A stretch of DNA of 64,000 bases from Apostichopus japonicus. Its lineage: Eukaryota; Echinodermata; Holothuroidea; Aspidochirotida; Stichopodidae. A program made the position numbers and the translations under genes. How positions within the stretch are numbered: position 1 is the stretch's first letter; every line of letters starts with the position of its first letter. Positions 12,102 through 26,700 of the stretch are shown piece by piece. The DNA lies in contig NC_092572.1 in NCBI RefSeq assembly GCF_037975245.1, positions 30,787,989 through 30,851,988 of the forward strand, written 5' to 3'. Below the pieces are notes generated by a model, which saw only the letters and a program-made list of their open reading frames with translations, did not search any database and was not told the origin of the DNA.

Positions 12102-14946
12102 TTGGTACCGCACTATCGATTTTTCGGTCCCGCACATTCGATTTATCGGTCCCGCACACTCGATTTATCGGTAACGCACTTTCGATTTATTGGTACCGCA
12201 CATTCGATTTATCGGTCCCGCACATTCGATTTATCGTTACCGCTATATTCGATTTATCGGTACCACACATTCGATTTACCGGTATCTTACGTTCGATTTA
12301 TCGGTACCGCACTTTCGATTGATCGGTACTGCACATTCAATTAATTGGTATCGCACTTTCGATTTATCGGTACCGCACTTTCGATTTATCGGTACCGCAC
12401 CATCGATTTATCGGTACCGCACAATCGATTTATCGGTACCGCTCATTCGATTTATCGGTATCGCACGTTCGATTAATCGGTTTCGTAAAATCGATTTATC
12501 GGTATCGTAAATTCGATTTATCGGTAACGCGCATTCGATTGATCGGTATCGCACATTCGAATTATCGGTAACGCGCATTCGATTGATCGGTATCGCTTAT
12601 TCGAATTATTGGTACCGCATTATCGATTTTTCGGTAACGCACATTCGATTTATCGGTCCCGCACAATCGATTTATCGGTAACGCACTTTCGATTTATTGG
12701 TACCGCACATTCGATTTATCGGTCCCGCACATTCGATTTATCGTTACCGCTATATTCGATTTATCGGTACCACACATTCGATTTACCGGTATCTTACGTT
12801 CGATTTATCGGTACCGCACTTTCGATTGATCGGTACTGCACTTTCGATTTATCGGTACCGCACCATCGATTTATCGGTACCGCACAATCGATTTATCGGT
12901 ACCGCTCATTCGATTTATCGGTATCGCACGTTCGATTTATCGTTATCGCACGTTCGATTGATAGGTACCGCACATTCGATTGATCGGCACATTCGATTTA
13001 TCGGTCCCGCACCATTGATTTATCGGTACCACACATTCTATTTATCGGTATCGCACATTCTTTTCATAGGTATCGTAAATTCGATTTATCGGTACCGCAC
13101 AGTCGATGTATCGGTCACCCACAATCGAATTATCGGTACACCACTTTCATTTATCGGTACCGCATATTCGATTAATCGGTACCGCACGTTCGATTTATCG
13201 GTACCGCTCATTCGATTTATCGGTAGTCTAAATTCGATTTATCGGTGTCGAATATTCTATTAATCGGTATCGCACATTCGATTAATCGGTACCGTACATT
13301 CCATTTATCGGTATCGTAAATTCGATTTATCGGTATCGCACATTCGATTTATCGGTATCGCACATTCGAATTATCGGTACCGCACATTCGAATTATCGGT
13401 ACCGCACATACGATTAATCGATATCGCACATTCGATTTATCGGTACCGCACAATCGATTTATAGGTACCGCAATATCGATTTATCGGTACCGCAATATCG
13501 ATTAATCGGTCTCGCACATTCGATTTATCATTACCGCACAATCGATTTATCGGTACCGCACATTCGATTTATCGGTATCGCACATTCGAATTATCGGTAA
13601 CGCACATTCGAATTATCGGTACCGCACATACGATTTATCGATATCGCACATTCGATTTATCGGTACCGCACAATCGATTTATCGGTACCGCAATATCGAT
13701 TAATCTGTCTCGCACATTCGATTTATCATTACCGCACAATCGATTTATCGGTACCGCACAATCAATTTATCGGTACCGCACCATCGATTTATCGGTACCG
13801 CACAATCGATTTATCGGTACCGCTCATTCGATTTATCGGTATCGCACGTTCGATTAATCGGTTTCGTAAAATCGATTTATCGGTATCGCAAATTCGATTT
13901 ATCGGTAACGCGCATTCGATTGATCGGTATCGCACATTCGAATTATCGGTAACGCGCATTCGATTGATCGGTATCGCACATTCGAATTATTGGTACCGCA
14001 CTATCGATTTTTCGGTAACGCACATTCGATTTATCGGTCCCGCACAATCGATTTATCGGTAACGCACTTTCCATTTATTGGTACCGCACATTCGATTTAT
14101 CGGTCCCGCACATTCGATTTATCGTTACCGCTATATTCGATTTATCGGTACCACACATTCGATTTACCGGTATCTTACGTTCGATTTATCGGTACCGCAC
14201 TTTCGATTGATCGGTACTGCACATTCAATTAATTGGTATCGCACTTTCGATTTATCGGTACCGCACTTTCGATTTATCGGTACCGCACCATCGATTTATC
14301 GGTACCGCACAATCGATTTATCGGTACCGCTCATTCGATTTATTGGTATCGCACGTTCGATTAATCGGTTTCGTAAAATCGATTTATCGGTATCGCAAAT
14401 TCGATTTATCGGTAACGCGCATTCGATTGATCGGTATCGCACATTCGAATTATCGGTAACGCGCATTCGATTGATCGGTATCGCACATTCGAATTATTGG
14501 TACCGCACTATCGATTTTTCGGTAACGCACATTCGATTTATCGGTCCCGCACAATCGATTTATCGGTAACGCACTTTCGATTTATTGGTACCGCACATTC
14601 GATTTATCGGTCCCGCACATTCGATTTATCGTTACCGCTATATTCGATTTATCGGTACCACACATTCGATTTACCGGTATCTTACGTTCGATTTATCGGT
14701 ACCGCACTTTCGATTGATCGGTACTGCACTTTCGATTTATCGGTACCGCACCATCGATTTATCGGTACCGCACAATCGATTTATCGGTACCGCTCATTCG
14801 ATTTATCGGTATCGCACGTTCGATTTATCGTTATCGCACGTTCGATTGATAGGTACCGCACATTCGATTGATCGGCACATTCGATTTATCGGTCCCGCAC
14901 CATTGATTTATCGGTACCACACATTCTATTTATCGGTATCGCACAT
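12102..14946 (+). repeat. 507-bp HOR pair, duplicated at 1,888 bp
   Basis: The variant GCACTATCGATTTTTCGG recurs at 507-bp spacing (blocks starting 12102 and 12609). The whole stretch 12102-13058 recurs at 13990-14946 with a 1,888-bp offset. The 507-bp unit is 22 monomers of 22 bp plus one of 23 bp, carrying the extra base in GCTATATTCG. The same unit dominates 48467-50220. Bases 13059-13989 between the copies hold ordinary monomers. Confidence 0.9.
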
Positions 14947-17900
14947 TCGAATTATCGGTACCGCACATTCGAATTATCGGTACCGCACATACGATATATC
15001 GATATCGCACATTCGATTTATCGGTACCGCACAATCGATTTATCGGTACCGCAATATCGATTAATCGTTCTCGCACATTCTATTTATCGGTACCGCACAT
15101 TCGATTAATCGGTTCCGTAAATTCGATTTATCGGTATCGCAAATTCGATTTATCGGTAACGCGCATTCGATTGATCGGTATCGCACATTCGAATTATTGG
15201 TACCGCACTATCGATTTTTCGGTAACGCACATTCGATTTATCGGTCCCGCACAATCGATTTATCGGTAACGCACTTTCGATTTATTGGTACCGCACATTC
15301 GATTTATCGGTATCGCATAATCGATTTATCGGTACCGCACATTCGATTTATCGGTCAGGCTCAATCGATTTATCGGTACCACACATTCGATTTACCGGTA
15401 TCTTACGTTCGATTTATCGGTACCGCATTTTCGATTGATCGGTACCGCACATTCAATTTATTGGTATCGCACTTTCGATTATCGGTACCGCACTTTCGAT
15501 TTACCGGTACCGCACCATCCATTTATCGGTACCGCGCAATCGATTTATCGGTACCGCTCATTCGATTTATCGGTATCGCACGTTCGATTTATCGTTATCG
15601 CACGTTCGATTGATCGGTACCGCACATTCGATTTATCGGTACCGCACATTCGATTTATCGGTCCCGCACCATCGATGTATCGGTACCACACATTCTATTT
15701 ATCGGAATCGCACATTATTTTCATAGGTATCGTAAATTCGATTAATCGGTTCCGTAAATTCAATTTATCGGTATCGCAAATTCGATTTATCGGTAACGCG
15801 CTTTCGATTGATCGGTATCGCACATTCGAATTATTGGTACCGCTCTATCGATTTCTCGGTAACGCACATTCGATTTATCGGTCCCGCAACATCCATTTAT
15901 CGGTAACGCACTTTCTATTTATTGGTACCGCACATTCGATTTATCGGTATCGCATAATCGATTTATCGGTACCGCACATTCGATTTATCGGTCAGGCTCA
16001 ATCGATTTATCGGTACCACACATTCGATTTACCGGTATCTTACGTTCGATTTATCGGTACCGCACTTTCGATTGATCGGTACCGTAAATTCGATTTATCG
16101 GTATCGCAAATTCGATTTATGGGTAACGCGCATTCGATTGATCGGTATCGCACATTCGATTTATTGGTACCGCACTATCGATTAATCGTTCTCGCACATT
16201 CTATTTATCGGTACCGCACATTCGATTAATCGGTTCCGTAAATTCGATTTATCGGTATTGCAAATTCGATTTATCGGTAACGCGCATTCGATTGATCGGT
16301 ATCGCACATTCGAATTATTGGTACCGCACTATCGATTTTTCGGTAACGCACATTCGATTTATCGGTCCCGCACAATCGATTTATCGGTAACGCACTTTCG
16401 ATTTATTGGTACCGCACATTCGATTTATCGGTATCGCATAATCGATTTATCGGTACCGCACATTCGATTTATCGGTCAGGCTCAATCGATTTATCGGTAC
16501 CACACATTCGATTTACCGGTATCTTACGTTCGATTTATCGGTACCGCACTTTCGATTGATCGGTACCGCACATTCAATTTATCGGTATCGCAAATTCGAT
16601 TTATCGGTAACGCGCATTCGATTGATCGGTATCGCACATTCGAATTATTGGTACCGCACTATCGATTTTTCGGTAACGCACATTCGATTTATCGGTCCCG
16701 CACAATCGATTTATCGGTAACGCACTTTCGATTTATTGGTACCGCACATTCGATTTATCGGTATCGCATAATCGATTTATCGGTACCGCACATTCGATTT
16801 ATCGGTCAGGCTCAATCGATTTATCGGTACCACACATTCGATTTACCGGTATCTTACGTTCGATTTATCGGTACCGCACTTTCGATTGATCGGTACCGCA
16901 CATTCAATTAATTGGTATCGCACTTTCGATTTATCGGTACCGCACTTTCGATTTACCGGTACCGCACCATCCATTTATCGGTACCGCGCAATCGATTTAT
17001 CGGTACCGCTCATTCGATTTATCGGTATCGCACGTTCGATTTATCGTTATCGCACGTTCGATTGATCGGTACCGCACATTCGATTTATCGGTACCGCACA
17101 TTCGATTTATCGGTCCCGCACCATCGATTTATCGGTACCACACATTCTATTTATCGGTATCGCACATTATTTTCATAGGCATCGTAAATTCGATTTATCG
17201 GTACCGCACAGTCGATGTATCGGTCACCCACAATCGATTCATCGGTACACCACTTTCATTTATCGGTCCCGCACAATCGATTTATCGGTATCGCACATTT
17301 GATTGATCGGTATCGCACATTCGATTTATCGGTAACGGACATTTGATTTATTCGTATCGCACATCCGATTTATCGGTTCCGCAAATTCGATTTATCGGTC
17401 CTGCACAATCGAATTATCGGTACCACACAATCGATTTATCGGTACCGCACAGTCGATGTATCGGTCACCCACAATCGATTCATTGGTACACCTCTTTCAT
17501 TTATCGGTACCGCATATTTGATTAATCGGTATCGCACGTTCGATTTATCGTTACCGATCATTCGATTTATCGGTACCGCACAATCGATTTATCGGTACCA
17601 CACATTCGAATTATCGGTAACGCACAATCGATTCATCGGTACAGCACTTTCGATGATTTATCTATACCACACATTCGATTAATCGGTATCGCACGTTCGA
17701 TTTGTTGGTACCGCACTTTTGATTTATCGGTACCGCACAATCAATTTATTGGTACCGTACATTTGATTTATCGGTATCGTAAATACGAGTTATCGGTACC
17801 GCATAATCGATTTATCGGTACCGCAGATTCGATTTATCGGTCCCGCACAATCGATTTATCGGTACAGCACTTTTGATTTATCGGTACCACACATTCGATT

Positions 17901-18139
17901 AATCGGTATAGCACGTTCGATTTATTGGTACCGCACTTTCGATTTATCGGTAACGCACATTCGATTTATTCGTATCGCACATCACATCTATCGGTACCGC
18001 ACAATCGATTTATCGGTCCCGCACATTCGATTTATCGGTCAGGCTCAATCGATATATCGGTACCACACATTCGATTTACCGGTATCTTACGTTCGATTTA
18101 TCGGTACCGCACTTTCGATTGATCGGTACCGTAAATTCG
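14947..18139 (+). repeat. Array sub-block with a 330-bp pair, copied at about 40.2-42.9 kb
   Basis: A 330-bp (15-monomer) unit is present twice in tandem, starting 16261 and 16591. It carries the GGTCAGGCTCAATCG and GATTTACCGGTATCTTACG landmarks. About 15060-18130 corresponds to 40166-42907, with an offset of 25,106 on the left and 24,777 on the right. The change is explained mainly by one extra 330-bp unit here, plus small indels such as a one-base deletion near 15480. Bases 17107-17270 and onward also match 57107 onward. Confidence 0.88.
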
Positions 18140-20763
18140 ATTTATCGGTATTGCAAATTCGATTTATCGGTACCGCACATTCGATTAATCGGTATCGCAC
18201 GTTCGATTAATCGGTATCAAACATTCGATTAATCGGTGACGCACAATCGATTTATCGGTAACGCATAATTGATTTATCGGTCCCGCACCATCGATTTATC
18301 GGTACCGCACATTCGATTTATCGGTAACGCACATTCGATTTATTCGTATCGCACATCACATCTATCGGTACCGCACAATCGATTTATCGGTACCGCACTT
18401 TCGATTTATCGGTATCGCACATTCAATTTATCGGTATCGTAAATTCGACTTATCGGTAGCGCACATTCGATTTATCGGTACATCATATTCGAATAATGGG
18501 TATCGCACGTTCGATTATTCGGTATCGAACAATCGATTTATCGGTACCGCACGTTCGATTTATCGGTAACGCACATTTGAATTATCGGTAACGCGCAATC
18601 TATTAATCGGTACCGTATATTCAATTTATCGGTATCGTAAATTCAATTTATCGGTATCGCAAATTCGATTTATAGGTAACGCGCATTCGATTGATCGGTA
18701 TCGCACATTCGAATTATTGGTACCGCACTATCGATTAATCGTTCTCGCACATTCTATTTATCGGTACCGCACATTCGATTAATCGGTTCCGTAAATTCGA
18801 TTTATCGGTATCGCAAATTCAATTTATCGGTAACGCGCATTCGATTTATCGGTACCGTACATTCCATTTATCGGTATCGTAAATTCGATGTATCGGTATC
18901 GCACATTCGATTCATCCGTACCGCACATTCGATTTATCGGTATCGTAAAATCGATTTATCGGTATCGAGCATTCGATTTATCGGTATCGCACATTCGATT
19001 TATCGGTAGCGCACATTCGATTTATCGGTACATCACATTCGAATAATGGGTTTCGCACTTTCGATTTATTGGTATCGCATAATCGATTTATCGGTACCGC
19101 ACATTCGATTTATCGGTACCGCACATTCGATTAACCGGTACCGCACAATCGAATTATCGGTACCGCACATTCTATCTATCGCTATCATAAATTCGATTTA
19201 TCGGAATCGCACATTCGATTTATCGGTATCGCACATTCGATTTATCGGCACCGCTATATTCGATTTATCGGTATCGCACGTTCGATTTATCGGTATCGCA
19301 CGTTCGATTTATCGGTCCCGCACCGTCGATTTATCGGTACCACACATTCTATTTATCGGTATCACACATTCTTTTCATAGGTATCGTAAATTCGATTCAT
19401 CGGTATCGCAAATTCGATTAATCGGTATCGCACATTCGAATTATCGGTACCGCACAATCGATTTATCGGTACCGCACAATCGATTTATCGGTACCGTACA
19501 TTCGATTTATCGGTAGTCTAAATTCAATTTATCGGTGTCGAACATTCGATTTATCGGTATCGCACATTCGATTTGTCGGTACCGCACATTCGAATTATCG
19601 GTACCGCACATACTATTTATCGATATCGCACATTCGATTGATCGGTACCGCACATTCGATTTATCGGTCCCGCACCATCGATTTATCGGTACTACACATT
19701 CTATTTATCGGTATCGCACATTCTTTTCATAGGTATCGTAAATTCGATTTATCGGTATCGCAAATTCGATTAATCGGTATCGCACGTTCCATTTATCGGT
19801 ACCGCACAATCGATTTATCGATACCGCACATTCGATTTATCGGTACCGTACATTCGATTTATCGGTAGTCTAAATTCGATTCATCGGTGTCGAGCATTCT
19901 ATTAATCGGTATCGCACATTCGATTTGTCGGTACCGCACATTCGAATTATCGGTACCGCACATACTATTTATCGATATCGCACATTCGATTTATCGGTAC
20001 CGCACAATCGATTTATCAGTACCGCAATATCCATTAATCGTTCTCGCACATTCTATTTATCGGTACCGCACATTCGATATATCGGTAACGCATATTCGAT
20101 TTATCGGTCCCGCACTATCGGTTTATCGGTACCGCACATTCGATTTATCGGTATCGCACATTCTTTTCATAGGTATCGCAAATTCCATTTATCGGTCCCG
20201 CACCATCGATTTATCGGTACCACACATTCTATTTATCGGTATCGCACATTCTTTTCATAGGTATCGTAAATTCGATTCATCGGTACCGCACAGTCGATGT
20301 ATCGGTTACCCACAATCGATTCATCGGTATACCACTTTCATTTATCGGTACCGCACATTCGGTTAATCGGTATCGCACGTTCGATTTATCGGTACCGCAT
20401 AATCGATTTATCGGTACTGCACAATCGATTTATCGGTACCGAACATTCGATTTATCGGTAGTCTCAATTCGATTTATCGGTGTCGAACATTCTATTAATC
20501 GGTATCGCACATTCGATTTATCGGTACCGTACATTCCATTTATCGGAATCGCAAATTCGATTTATCGGTATCGCACATTCGATTTATCGGTATCGCACAT
20601 TCGAATTATCGGTACCGCACAATCGATTTATCGGTACCGCCCAATCGATTTATCGGTACCACACATTCTATTTATCGGTATCGCACATTCTTTTCATAGG
20701 TATCGTTAATTCGATTTATCGGTATCGAAAATTCGATTTATCGGTCCTGCACAATCGAATTAT
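18140..20763 (+). repeat. Array sub-block with long-range copies at 43.2 and 59.5 kb
   Basis: About 18181-19330 matches 59519-60668 with an offset of 41,338, including the rare landmark GAATAATGGGTATCGCACG (18491 and 59829). About 19340-20763 matches 43192-44615 with an offset of 23,852. From 19887 a third match to 60873 onward has an offset of 40,986, which is 352 bp (16 monomers) less than the first. This is a mosaic produced by repeated unequal exchange. Confidence 0.87.
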
Positions 20764-23700
20764 CGGTATCGCACATTCGAATTATCGGTACCGCACATTC
20801 GAATTATCGGTACCGCACATACGATTTATCGATATCGCACATTCGATTTATCGGTACCGCACAATCGATTTATCGGTACCGCAATATCGATTAATCGGTC
20901 TCGCACATTCGATTTATCATTACCGCACAATCGATTTATCGGTACCGCACATTCGATTTATCGGTAACGCACATTCGATTCTTTCGTATCGCACATCCGA
21001 TCTATCGGTACCGCACATTCGATTTATCGGTACCGACTTTCGATTTATCGGTCTCGCACATTCGATTTATCGGTACCGCACATTCGATACATCGGTAACG
21101 CATATTCGATTTATCGGTCCCGCACTATCGAATTATCGGTACCGCACATCCGATCTATCGGTACCGCACATTCGATTCATCAGTACCGCACATTCGATTT
21201 ATCGGTATCGTAAAATCGATTTATCGGTATCGCACATTCGATTCATCGGTATCGCACATTCGACTTATCGGTAGCGCACATTCGATTTATCTGTACATCA
21301 CATTCGAATAATGGGTTTCGCACATTCGATTCATCAGTACCGCACATTCTATCTATCGCTATCATCAATTCGATTTATCGGAATCGCACATTCGATTGAT
21401 CGGTATCGCACATTCGATTTATCGTTACCGCTATATTCGATTTATCGGTATCGCACGTTCGATTTATCGGTATCGCATGTTCGATTTATCGGTCCCGCAC
21501 CATCGATTTATCGGTACCACACATTCTATTTATCGGTATCGCACATTCTTTTCATAGGTATCGTAAATTCGATTTATCGGTATCGCAAATTCGATTAATC
21601 GGTATCGCACGTTCTATTTATCGGTAACGCACAATCGATTTATCGGTACCGCACAATCGATTTATCGGTATCGCACTTTCGATTTATCGGTACCGCACAT
21701 TCGATTTATCGATACCGCACATTCGATTTATCGATACCGCACATTCTATTAACCGGTACCGCACAATCGATTTATCGGTACCGCACAAATCGATTTATCG
21801 GAACCGTTAATTCGATTTATCGGTATCGTAAATTCTATTTATCGGTACCGCACATTCGATTTATCGGTATCGCACATTCGATTTATCGGTATCGCACATT
21901 CGAATTATCGGTACCGCACAATCCATTTATCGGTACCGCCCAATCGATTTATCGGTACCACACATTCTATTTATCGGTATCGCACATTCTTTTCATAGGT
22001 ATCGTTAATTCGATTTATCGGTATCGAAAATTCGATTTATCGGTCCTGCACAATCGAATTATCGGTAACGCACAATCGATTCATCGGTACAGCACTTTCG
22101 ATTTATCTGTACCACATATTCGATTAATCGGTACCGCACATTCGATATATCGGTAACGCACATTCGATTTATCATTACCGCACAATCGATTTATCGGTAC
22201 CGCACATTCGATATATCGGTAACGCACATTCGATTCTTTCGTATCGCACATCCGATCTATCGGTACCGCACATTCGATTTATCGGTACCGACTTTCGATT
22301 TATCGGTCTCGCACATTCGATTTATCGGTGTCGCACATTCGATATATCGGTAACGCATATTCGATTTATCGGTCCCGCACTATCGATTTATCGGTATCGC
22401 ACATTCTATTTATCGGTATCGCACATTCTTTTCATAGTTATCGCAAATTCCATTTATCGGTCCTGCACAATCGATTTATCGGTACCGCACATTCGATTCA
22501 TCAGTCCCGCACATTCGATTTATCGGTATCGTAAAACCGATTTATCGGTATCGCACATTCGATTCATCGGTATCGCACATTCGACTTATCGGTAGCGCAC
22601 ATTCGATTTATCTGTACATCACATTCGAATAATGGGTTTCGCACATTCGATTTATTGGTATCGCAAATTCGAATTATCGGTAACGTGCATTCGATTGATC
22701 GGTATCGCACATTCGAATTATTGGTACCGCTCTATCGATTTTTCGGTAACGCACATTCGATTTATCGGTCCCGCACAATCGATTTATCGGTAACGCACTT
22801 TCGATTTATTGGTACCGCACATTCGATTTATCGGTATCGCATAATCAATTTTTCGGTCCCGCACAATCAATTTATCGGTACCGCACCATCGATTTATTGG
22901 TACCGAACAATCGATTTATCGGTACCGCTCATTCTATTTATCGGTATCGCACGTTCGATTAATCGGTTTCGTAAAATCGATTTATCGGTATCGCAAATTC
23001 GATTTATCGGTAACGCGAATTCAATTGATCGGTATCGCACATTCGAATTATCGGTAACGCGCATTCGATTTATCGGTATCGCATGTTCGATTTATCGGTC
23101 CCGCACCATCGATTTATCGGTACCACACATTCTATTTATCGGTATCGCACATTCTTTTCATAGGTATCGTAAATTCGATTTATCGGTATCGCAAATTCGA
23201 TTAATCGGTATCGCACGTTCTATTTATCGGTAACGCACAATCGATTTATCGGTACCGCACAATCGATTGATCGGTACCGCACATTCGATTAATCGGTAAC
23301 GCACATTCGATTCATTCGTATCGCACATCCGATCTATCGGTACCGCACATTCGATTTATCGGTACCGCACTTTCGATTTATCGGTATCGCTCTTTCGATT
23401 TATCGGTACCGCACATTCGATTTATCGGTATCGCACTTTCGATTTATCGGTACCGCACATTCGATTTATCGATACCGCACATTCGATTTATCGATACCGC
23501 ACATTCTATTAACCGGTACCGCACAATCGATTTATCGGTACCGCACAAATCGATTTATCGGAACCGTTAATTCGATTTATCGGTATCGTAAATTCTATTT
23601 ATCGGTACCGCACATTCGATTTATCGGTATCGCACATTCGATTTATCGGTATCGCACATTCGAATTATCGGTACCGCACAATCCATTTATCGGTACCGCC

Positions 23701-26700
23701 CAATCGATTTATCGGTACCACACATTCTATTTATCGGTATCGCACATTCTTTTCATAGGTATCGTTAATTCGATTTATCGGTATCGAAAATTCGATTTAT
23801 CGGTCCTGCACAATCGAATTATCGGTAACGCACAATCGATTCATCGGTACAGCACTTTCGATTTACCTGTACCACACATTCGATTAATCGGTACCGCACA
23901 TTCGATATATCGGTAACGCACATTCGATTTATCATTACCGCACAATCGATTTATCGGTACCGCACATTCGATATATCGGTACCGACTTTCGATTTATCGG
24001 TGTCGCACATTCGATTTATCGGTCCCGCACTATCGATTTATCGGTATCGCACATTCTATTTATCGGTATCGCACATTCTTTTCATAGTTATCGCAAATTC
24101 CATTTATCGGTCCTGCACAATCGATTTATCGGTACCGCACATTCGATTCATCAGTCCCGCACATTCGATTTATCGGTATCGTAAAATCGATTTATCGGTA
24201 TCGCACATTCGATTCATCGGTATCGCACATTCGACTTATCGGTAGCGCACATTCGATTTATCTGTACATCACATTCGAATAATGGGTTTCGCACATTCGA
24301 TTTATTGGTATCGCAAATTCGAATTATCGGTAACGTGCATTCGATTGATCGGTATCGCACATTCGAATTATTGGTACCGCTCTATCGATTTTTCGGTAAC
24401 GCACATTCGATTTATCGGTACTGCACATTCAATTAATTGGTATCGCACTTTCGATTTATCGGTACCGCACTTTCGATTTATGGGTACCGCACCATCGATT
24501 TATCGGTACCGCACAATCGATTTATCGGTACCGCTCATTCGATTTATCGGTATCGCACATTCTTTTCATAGGTATCGTAAATTCGATTTATCGGTATCGC
24601 AAATTCGATTAATCGGTACCGCACGTTCTATTTATCGGTAACGCACAATCGATTTATCGGTACCGCACAATCGATTGATCGGTACCGCACATTCGATTAA
24701 TCGGTAACGCACATTCGATTCATTCGTATCGCACATCCGATCTATCGGTACCGCACATTCGATTTATCGGTACCGCATTTTCGATTTATCGGTATCGCAC
24801 TTTCGATTTATCGGTACCGCACATTCGATTTATCGGTATCGCACTTTCGATTTATCGGTACCGCACATTCGATTTATCGATACCGCACATTCGATTTATC
24901 GATACCGCACATTCTATTAACCGGTACCGCACAATCGATTTATCGGTACCGCACAAATCGATTTATCGGAACCGTTAATTCGATTTATCTGTATCGTAAA
25001 TTCTATTTATCGGTACCGCACATTCGATTTATCGGTATCGCACATTCGATTTATCGGTATCGCACATTCGAATTATCGGTACCGCACAATCCATTTATCG
25101 GTACCGCCCAATCGATTTATCGGTACCACAAATTCTATTTATCGGTATCGCACATTCTTTTCATAGGTATCGTTAATTCGATTTATCGGTATCGAAAATT
25201 CGATTTATCGGTCCTGCACAATCGAATTATCGGTAACGCACAATCGATTCATCGGTACAGCACTTTCGATTTATCTGTACCACACATTCGATTAATCGGT
25301 ACCGCACATTCGATATATCGGTAACGCACATTCGATTTATCATTACCGCACAATCGATTTATCGGTACCGCACATTCGATATATCGGTAACGCACATTCC
25401 ATTCTTTCGTATCGCACATCCGATCTATCGGTACCGCACATTCGATTTATCGGTACCGACTTTCGATTTATCGGTCTCGCACATTCGATTTATCGGTGTC
25501 GCACATTCGATATATCGGTAACGCATATTCGATTTATCGGTCCCGCACTATCGATTTATCGGTATCGCACATTCTATTGATCGGTATCGCACATTCTTTT
25601 CATAGGTATCGCAAATTCCATTTATCGGTCCTGCACAATCGATTTATCGGTACCGCACATTCGATTCATCAGTCCCGCACATTCGATTTATCGGTATCGT
25701 AAAATCGATTTATCGGTATCGCACATTCGATTCATCGGTATCGCACATTCGACTTATCGGTAGCGCACATTCGATTTATCTGTACATCACATTCGAATAA
25801 TGGGTTTCGCACATTCGATTTATTGGTATCGCAAATTCGAATTATCGGTAACGCGCATTCGATTGATCGGTATCGCACATTCGAATTATTGGTACCGCTC
25901 TATCGATTTTTCGGGAACGTACATTCGATTTATCGGTCCCGCACAATCGATTTATCGGTAACGCACTTTCGATTTATTGGTACCGCACATTCGATTTATC
26001 GGTATCGCATAATCAATTTTTCGGTCCCGCACAATCAATTTATCGGTACCGCACCATCGATTTATTGGTACCGAACAATCGATTTATCGGTACCGCTCAT
26101 TCTATTTATCGGTATCGCACGTTCGATTAATCGGTTTCGTAAAATCGATTTATCGGTATCGCAAATTCGATTTATCGGTAACGCGAATTCAATTGATCGG
26201 TATCGCACATTCGAATTATCGGTAACGCGCATTCGATTTATCGGTATCGCACATTCGAGTTATTGGTACCGCACTATCGATTTTTCGGTCCCGCACATTC
26301 GATTTATCGGTCCCGCACACTCGATTTATCGGTAACGCACTTTCGATTTATTGGTACCGCACATTCGATTTATCGGTCCCGCACATTCGATTTATCGTTA
26401 CCGCTATATTCGATTTATCGGTACAATACACATTCGATTTACCGGTATCTTACGTTCGATTTATCGGTACCGCACTTTCGATTGATCGGTACTGCACATT
26501 CAATTAATCGGTATCGCACTTTCGATTTATCGGTACCGCACTTTCGATTTATCGGTACCGCATAATCGATTTATCGGTACCGCACATTCGATTTATCGGT
26601 CAGGCTCAATCGATTTATCGGTACCACACATTCGATTTACCGGTATCTTACGTTCGATTTATCGGTACCGCACTTTCGATTGATCGGTACCGTACATTCC